From Candidatus Zixiibacteriota bacterium (GTDB lineage: Bacteria > Zixibacteria > MSB-5A5 > GN15 > PGXB01), in assembly GCA_003641425.1 (NCBI GenBank), contig QNAH01000115.1, positions 1 through 8,084 of the forward strand: a DNA stretch of 8,084 nt. The letters run 5' to 3'. Shown here piece after piece: positions 4,392-8,084 of the stretch. The notes below the pieces were generated by a model. That model searched no databases. It had not been told where the DNA came from and saw nothing but the letters and a program-made list of their open reading frames with translations. Within the stretch, counting starts at the first letter, position 1; each line of letters begins with the position of its first letter. The translations under genes were made by a program, and so were the position numbers.

Positions 4392-7250
4392 TTATTTATC
4401 GCGTTCGGCGGTTTTCATCTTCTCCTTGATAGTCGCCTGCGCCGCTGCCAGGCGGGCGATCGGCACACGGAAAGGAGAACAGGAAACATAATTCAGGCCG
4501 ATCTTATGACAGAATTCGACCGAGTCCGGATCGCCGCCGTGTTCACCGCATATCCCGACCTTGAGATCCTTATTCGTGGCGCGCCCTTTTTCGGTACCCA
4601 TTTGCATCAGGACACCAACACCGTCCTGATCGATCGATACAAACGGATCTTTCGGCAGGATACCCTTATCGATGTAATAGCGAAGGAATCTGCCGGCATC
4701 ATCGCGCGAGAATCCCATCGCCATCTGCGTCATATCGTTGGTACCGAAACTGAAGAATTGGGCCTCCTCGGCGATCTGATCGGCGGTGATAGCCGCCCGC
4801 GGGATCTCGATCATGGTCCCGACAAGGTACTCCATATTCTTGACCTTGTATTTTTTGATAACCTCGTTGGCGATCCTCTCGACGACTTCTTTCTGATTCT
4901 TAAACTCGTTGACATGCCCGACCAGCGGAATCATGATCTCCGGGATCACCTTCTTTTTGGCCTTGGCCATCTCGCAGGCGGCCTCCATAATGGCCCGTAC
5001 CTGCATCTCGGTGATTTCCGGGTAGACGATTCCAAGGCGGCAACCGCGATGACCGAGCATCGGATTGAGTTCCTTCATCTCATCGATACGCCTGAGAAAT
5101 TTCTTCTTCTTGGCCAGCAGTTCATCATAATGCTCGTCATACTTGTCGAGCTCCTCTATCTCCTGCTTGATGGTCGCCTTGTCGGGCAAAAATTCATGAA
5201 GCGGCGGATCCAGCGTCCGGATTGTCACCGGCATCCCCTTCATGGCTTCGAACAATCCCTTGAAATCCTTCTTCTGGAACGGAAGCAGGCGGTCGAGCGC
5301 ATCCTGCCGTTCTTCGGGCGAATCGGCCAGGATCATCTCCTGCACGATCGGGAGACGGTCTTCGGCAAAGAACATGTGCTCGGTCCGGCAAAGGCCGATC
5401 CCCTCGGCGCCGAAAGTGATTGCCTGGGCGGCATCGGCGGGAGTGTCGGCATTGGTTCGAACATTCAGTTTGCGGATCTCGTCGGCCCACGACATGAACT
5501 CGGCAAATGTCCCGGAAAGCTCCGGTTCGATAGTCGACACTTCGCCGATTATGACTTCACCGGTCGAACCGTTGATGGTTATAACCTCGCCCTGCTTGAT
5601 GATCAGTTTTCCGATCTGGAGCTGCTTTTTGGTCTCGTTGACACGGGCGGCTTCACAACCGGCCACACAGCATTTACCCATACCGCGGGCCACCACCGCC
5701 GCGTGCGAGGTCATGCCGCCGCGGGAGGTAAGAACACCGACCGAAGCATGCATTCCCTCGATATCATCGGGATTGGTTTCCTGCCGTACCAAAATGGCCT
5801 TGGTCTTGTTCTTGGCCGCCTTGACGACATCATCGGAATTGAAATATACCGCACCCGAGGATGCTCCCGGCGAGGCCGGCAAACCCTTGGCAATGACTTC
5901 ATATTTGGCATTGGGATCGAGACGGCGGTGCAGAAGGTGGTCCAGCTGGGCCGGATCGATACGCATTAAGGCCTCTTCCTTGGTGATCAGCTTCTCCTTG
6001 ACCATATCGACCGCTATCTTCAGGGCCGCCTGCACGGTCCGTTTTCCGGTGCGCGTCTGCAACATGTAAAGATTACCGTCCTGGATGGTGAACTCGAAAT
6101 CCTGCACATCACGATAATGTTTTTCCAGTTTCGTGGTAATGGTCTTCAATTGCTTGAAAACGGCCGGCATTTCGTCTTTAAGGCTGATTATCGGCTGAGG
6201 CGTCCTGATTCCGGCGACAACGTCTTCTCCCTGGGCGTTGATCAGGTATTCGCCGTAGAATTCTTTTTCCCCGTTGGCCGGATTACGGGTAAAGCCGACA
6301 CCGGTGCCCGACGTGTTACCCATATTACCATAAACCATCGCCTGGACATTGACGGCGGTGCCGAGATCGGTGGGAATATTGTTCAGGCGGCGATAGCTGA
6401 TGGCTCGCGGATTGTTCCACGAGCGAAAGACGGCATCACGGGCCAGTTTAAGCTGGGTATAAGGATCGTCTGGAAAGGCCTCTCCGGTCCGGCGCTTGAT
6501 GATCGCTTTGAATTTCTTGATAATATGATTGAGATCCTCGACCGAAAGCGAGGAATCCTGCTTTATCTTGCGCTCTTTTTTGCGGGCCTCGATAACACTT
6601 TCGAATTTATCCTTATCGATACCAAGAACGACATTGCCGAACATCTGGACAAAGCGGCGGTAATTATCGTAGGCAAACCGCTCATCGCCCGTCTTTTCGG
6701 CCAGTCCCTCCAAAGTATCCTTGTTGAGACCCAGGTTAAGAATTGTGTCCATCATGCCGGGCATAGAAAATTTGGCCCCGGAACGAACCGACACCAGCAG
6801 CGGATTTTCGGGATCGCCGAATTTCGCGCCGACTATCTTTTCGATCCTGGCCATATATTTTTCCAGCTCTTTGTCGATTTCATTCGGGATTCTTAGATCG
6901 GTCTCATAAAAAAGTTTGCAGACTTCGGTGGTTATAGTAAATCCGGGCGGAACCGGGACACCGATCCGGCTCATCTCGGCCAGTCCGGCCCCTTTTCCAC
7001 CGAGGAGGTCACGCATGGTGGCGTCACCTTCGGCTTTTCCGCCCCCGAAGAAATAATATGGCTTATTCTCAAGCATTTTCTTAGCTGATTTACTCTTGGG
7101 CGTTTTGGCTTTAGAGGTGGCTGCTTTTCTTTTAGAGGCCGCGGTTTTCGTTTTAGTAGTAGTTTTCTTCATATTCTTCTTTCTTGGTTTCGCTTTTTTT
7201 TGCGATTCCTTCTTGGCTTTTGTTTTCCTTGCTTTTTTTTGGGCAACCAT
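4392..7250 (-). CDS. ppdK: Pyruvate phosphate dikinase with lysine-rich N-terminal extension
   Basis: PPDK reversibly converts ATP, phosphate and pyruvate to AMP, pyrophosphate and phosphoenolpyruvate in the cytoplasm, serving gluconeogenesis or PPi-linked glycolysis. From ATG 7250 the protein has 952 residues; typical bacterial PPDKs have about 870-900. Residues 1-58 are low complexity with 23 Lys, 3 Arg and one acidic residue. The normal enzyme starts near Met59 (PYYFFGGGKAEGDATM). The ATP-grasp domain has GGKGAGLAEM and SVRSGAKFSMPGMMD (154-168). The swivelling domain has GGMTSHAAVVARG with catalytic His516, and Thr514 at the site regulated in plant enzymes. The C-terminal TIM barrel has Arg622 (CRTEHMF), GHRGCRLG, FSFGTNDMTQM (833-843) and ICGEHGG with catalytic Cys901. 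All key residues are intact, so the enzyme should be active. The frame stays open to 7400, but AGGAGG before 7250 and a terminator at 7355-7315 fix the start. No PPDK regulatory protein gene is adjacent. Confidence 0.97.
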   Translation of the reverse strand: MVAQKKARKTKAKKESQKKAKPRKKNMKKTTTKTKTAASKRKAATSKAKTPKSKSAKKMLENKPYYFFGGGKAEGDATMRDLLGGKGAGLAEMSRIGVPVPPGFTITTEVCKLFYETDLRIPNEIDKELEKYMARIEKIVGAKFGDPENPLLVSVRSGAKFSMPGMMDTILNLGLNKDTLEGLAEKTGDERFAYDNYRRFVQMFGNVVLGIDKDKFESVIEARKKERKIKQDSSLSVEDLNHIIKKFKAIIKRRTGEAFPDDPYTQLKLARDAVFRSWNNPRAISYRRLNNIPTDLGTAVNVQAMVYGNMGNTSGTGVGFTRNPANGEKEFYGEYLINAQGEDVVAGIRTPQPIISLKDEMPAVFKQLKTITTKLEKHYRDVQDFEFTIQDGNLYMLQTRTGKRTVQAALKIAVDMVKEKLITKEEALMRIDPAQLDHLLHRRLDPNAKYEVIAKGLPASPGASSGAVYFNSDDVVKAAKNKTKAILVRQETNPDDIEGMHASVGVLTSRGGMTSHAAVVARGMGKCCVAGCEAARVNETKKQLQIGKLIIKQGEVITINGSTGEVIIGEVSTIEPELSGTFAEFMSWADEIRKLNVRTNADTPADAAQAITFGAEGIGLCRTEHMFFAEDRLPIVQEMILADSPEERQDALDRLLPFQKKDFKGLFEAMKGMPVTIRTLDPPLHEFLPDKATIKQEIEELDKYDEHYDELLAKKKKFLRRIDEMKELNPMLGHRGCRLGIVYPEITEMQVRAIMEAACEMAKAKKKVIPEIMIPLVGHVNEFKNQKEVVERIANEVIKKYKVKNMEYLVGTMIEIPRAAITADQIAEEAQFFSFGTNDMTQMAMGFSRDDAGRFLRYYIDKGILPKDPFVSIDQDGVGVLMQMGTEKGRATNKDLKVGICGEHGGDPDSVEFCHKIGLNYVSCSPFRVPIARLAAAQATIKEKMKTAERDK

Positions 7251-7259
7251 TACCGTTTC

Positions 7260-7265
7260 CCTCCT
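7260..7265 (-). promoter_or_regulatory. Ribosome binding site fixing the PPDK start at 7250
   Basis: A full AGGAGG lies nine bases before ATG 7250. The inner Met59 codon (7076-7074), where an ordinary PPDK would begin, has only AGCTAAGAAA upstream. Translation should therefore start at 7250 and include the lysine-rich extension. Confidence 0.8.
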
Positions 7266-7274
7266 GTCCTTAAA

Positions 7275-7303
7275 ATTATGGACATAAATACAGGATTTTT
7301 TAA
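7275..7303 (-). promoter_or_regulatory. Possible promoter for PPDK
   Basis: On the minus strand TTAAAA (7303-7298) and CATAAT (7280-7275) are 17 bases apart. It sits directly after the terminator of the preceding gene, where PPDK needs its own promoter. The boxes match 4/6 and 5/6, and the implied leader is very short (about 18 bases), so the exact site is uncertain. Confidence 0.35.
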
Positions 7304-7314
7304 CTATACGCAAT

Positions 7315-7355
7315 AAAAAAAGGCGGCATAAGTGATAAAAGCCACTTACACCGCC
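7315..7355 (-). terminator. Rho-independent terminator of the basic-protein gene
   Basis: On the minus strand GGCGGTGTAAGTG pairs with CACTTATGCCGCC around an 8-base loop (7355-7322), followed by seven T (7321-7315). Two central pairs are G-U wobbles in minus-strand RNA but C-A mismatches in plus-strand RNA, which fixes the orientation. It lies 22 bases after the stop of the basic-protein gene and separates it from PPDK. Confidence 0.9.
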
Positions 7356-7377
7356 CAAAAAATCTCTGACAACAAAA

Positions 7378-7701
7378 CTACATGGTGAAAAGCCGTTCAC
7401 CGCTGATGATCTTTTCCAGAATCTTCAGCGTTTTTTCGACGGGAGCATGCATAATATCAGAGGTGTTGAAGGTCGAGCGAACCACTTCGCGCGGACAGAC
7501 GAAATTCGCCTTCCCGCGCCCCCCTCTGGCCTTTTTCTTGTGCGTCAGATTATACTGCCTCTGGTATTCCTTGGCCTTTTCCTTGTGCATCTGGTAATAC
7601 CGACGCTGGTATTCTCGACGGGCTTCGGGGGTGGAGAGCTTGCCTTTCCCTTTCCTTACTGATTTAGTTTTGGTGCCGGCTGAATTAGCTGTTTTAGCCA
7701 T
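7378..7701 (-). CDS. Small, highly basic protein with two 15-residue repeats (unknown function)
   Basis: The 107-residue product matches no named family I recognise. Residues 1-21 are Lys/Ala/Thr/Ser/Gly-rich (GTKTKSVRKGKGK), similar in style to histone H1 tails. Two tandem 15-residue units follow: YQRRYYQMHKEKAKE (31-45) and YQRQYNLTHKKKAR (46-59), with Tyr and His in register. A short Arg/Gly-rich piece (RGGRGK) precedes a C-terminal part with a single Cys69 and an ordinary mixed-composition helix (VEKTLKILEKIISGE). The charge and repeats suggest nucleic-acid binding, such as a nucleoid or RNA-associated protein; this is inference. There is no signal peptide. ATG 7701 has GAGGAGG upstream at unusually close spacing (AGGAGG ends two bases before), and no better start is nearby. 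A strong promoter and terminator make it a single-gene unit, likely well expressed. Confidence 0.82.
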   Translation of the reverse strand: MAKTANSAGTKTKSVRKGKGKLSTPEARREYQRRYYQMHKEKAKEYQRQYNLTHKKKARGGRGKANFVCPREVVRSTFNTSDIMHAPVEKTLKILEKIISGERLFTM

Positions 7702-7787
7702 CCCCTCCTCACTTTCAGCTAATGAAGTTACGTTACCCTAAAAATAAAAAATATAACTTTCGCTCGGCCCAACCTATCGACTTAACA

Positions 7788-7816
7788 ATAATACTGAATT
7801 ACGCCCTTAATGTCAA
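7788..7816 (-). promoter_or_regulatory. Near-consensus sigma70 promoter for the basic-protein gene
   Basis: On the minus strand a perfect TTGACA (7816-7811) and TATTAT (7793-7788) are separated by exactly 17 bases. The region upstream of the -35 is very AT-rich and could act as an UP element. The predicted start near 7781 leaves an 80-base leader, long enough for regulation, although no known riboswitch or strong structure was seen in it. Confidence 0.8.
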
Positions 7817-7938
7817 GAGAAATCTAGTATATTTTGTGTAATTCTATACAGGTCAGGACATTGCAAATAATAATATTTTTAATATTTGTAATTAACTATT
7901 ATACGGCAACTTACAAGATATGTTTGACCTACCAACAT

Positions 7939-7962
7939 AAAAGCCCGCCAAAAGCGGGCTTT
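7939..7962 (-). terminator. Terminator hairpin, probably of an upstream gene outside the window
   Basis: AAAGCCCGC and GCGGGCTTT form a perfect 9-bp stem around a 5-base loop. On the minus strand the stem runs into TTTTATG. On the plus strand it is followed by only TTTCAG, so it could work weakly in both directions. Since it lies before the promoter at 7816, it most likely ends a minus-strand gene located beyond 8043. Confidence 0.7.
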
Positions 7963-7972
7963 CAGACTGATG

Positions 7973-8008
7973 ACAAAGGGCAGTTTTTCGGGACTGTCCT
8001 TTGTTTTT
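7973..8008 (+). terminator. Plus-strand rho-independent terminator without a visible gene
   Basis: ACAAAGGGCAGT (7973-7984) pairs with ACTGTCCTTTGT (7993-8004), a 12-bp stem with an 8-base loop, and a T run continues to 8008. The single non-canonical position is a G-U wobble in plus-strand RNA but an A-C mismatch in minus-strand RNA. The T run exists only on the plus strand. No plus-strand gene precedes it in this window. Confidence 0.7.
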
Positions 8009-8084
8009 ATAACAATTGTGGGATTTCCTCGAGAGTTTTTTCTTAGATTACGGAGAATCGAGTTTTGGCATGATTATTTGCAAA

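Larger units (their letters stand above)
7817..8084. other. AT-rich region without a supported gene
   Basis: No credible coding sequence is visible. An AT-rich tract (about 7864-7903) is followed by two hairpins treated separately. The outer 40 bases could include the last codons of a minus-strand gene entering from outside: frames ending at TAA 8045-8043 or TAA 8050-8048 are open to the edge. They are too short to judge. The minus-strand terminator at 7962-7939 fits such a gene. Confidence 0.5.

Noticed and set aside
4185..5969. Plus-strand open frame of 594 codons opposite PPDK
   Set aside because: It is antisense to strongly conserved PPDK and HAD codons. Its protein is His/Asp/Leu-rich without any domain, as expected from the complement of a codon-biased gene.
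7251..7400. Longer PPDK reading frame beginning at 7400
   Set aside because: It would overlap the end of the basic-protein gene and run through that gene's terminator hairpin; the extra 50 residues look unlike coding sequence, and AGGAGG points to ATG 7250.
7834..8046. Plus-strand open frame of 70 codons with a hydrophobic start
   Set aside because: It runs through two terminator hairpins, and its hydrophobic residues come from the AT-rich tract. A membrane peptide cannot be wholly excluded but is unlikely.
8043..8084. Possible C-terminal codons of a minus-strand gene entering from the edge
   Set aside because: Two frames are open to the edge (ending at 8045-8043 and 8050-8048), each with under 15 codons, so neither can be chosen.

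Overview
The window reads as chromosomal DNA from a bacterium with diderm features: two lipoprotein-type secreted proteins, sigma70-like -35/-10 boxes, strong Shine-Dalgarno sites and rho-independent terminators. Genes have moderate GC and intergenic DNA is AT-rich. No mobile gene, RNA gene or CRISPR array was found. The gene style and the intergenic repeat-like segments remind me of uncultured FCB-group lineages (Zixibacteria-like), but that is an impression and not a demonstrated placement.

Every supported gene lies on the minus strand, so transcription runs from high to low coordinates. In that order: (1) 8084-7702 has no confident gene; it holds a minus-strand terminator of an upstream gene, a plus-strand terminator with no visible gene, and a near-consensus promoter. 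(2) 7701-7378 encodes a 107-residue, very basic protein with two 15-residue repeats, closed by its own terminator. (3) 7250-4392 encodes pyruvate phosphate dikinase (PPDK) with complete catalytic motifs and an unusual 58-residue lysine-rich N-terminal extension. (4) 4300-3608 encodes a HAD-superfamily hydrolase, separated from PPDK by an 11-bp hairpin. (5) 3607-2747 is about 860 bases without genes, with inverted repeats and probable dispersed-repeat segments. (6) 2674-2219 and 2146-1673 encode two small lipoproteins that look like diverged paralogs, with a strong promoter before the first and a terminator between them. (7) 1543-2 encodes a complete YifB/ComM AAA+ ATPase.

Three gene starts differ from the longest open frame. 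PPDK starts at 7250, not 7400; the HAD protein probably starts at GTG 4300, not ATG 4318; the distal lipoprotein starts at ATG 2146, not TTG 2152. Shine-Dalgarno placement supports each correction.

There is no clear pathway operon. PPDK links pyruvate and phosphoenolpyruvate in central carbon metabolism. The most curious part is two neighbouring, separately terminated genes (basic protein and PPDK) whose N-termini are both lysine-rich and histone-H1-like. I see no defence system or other evident novel multi-gene system here.
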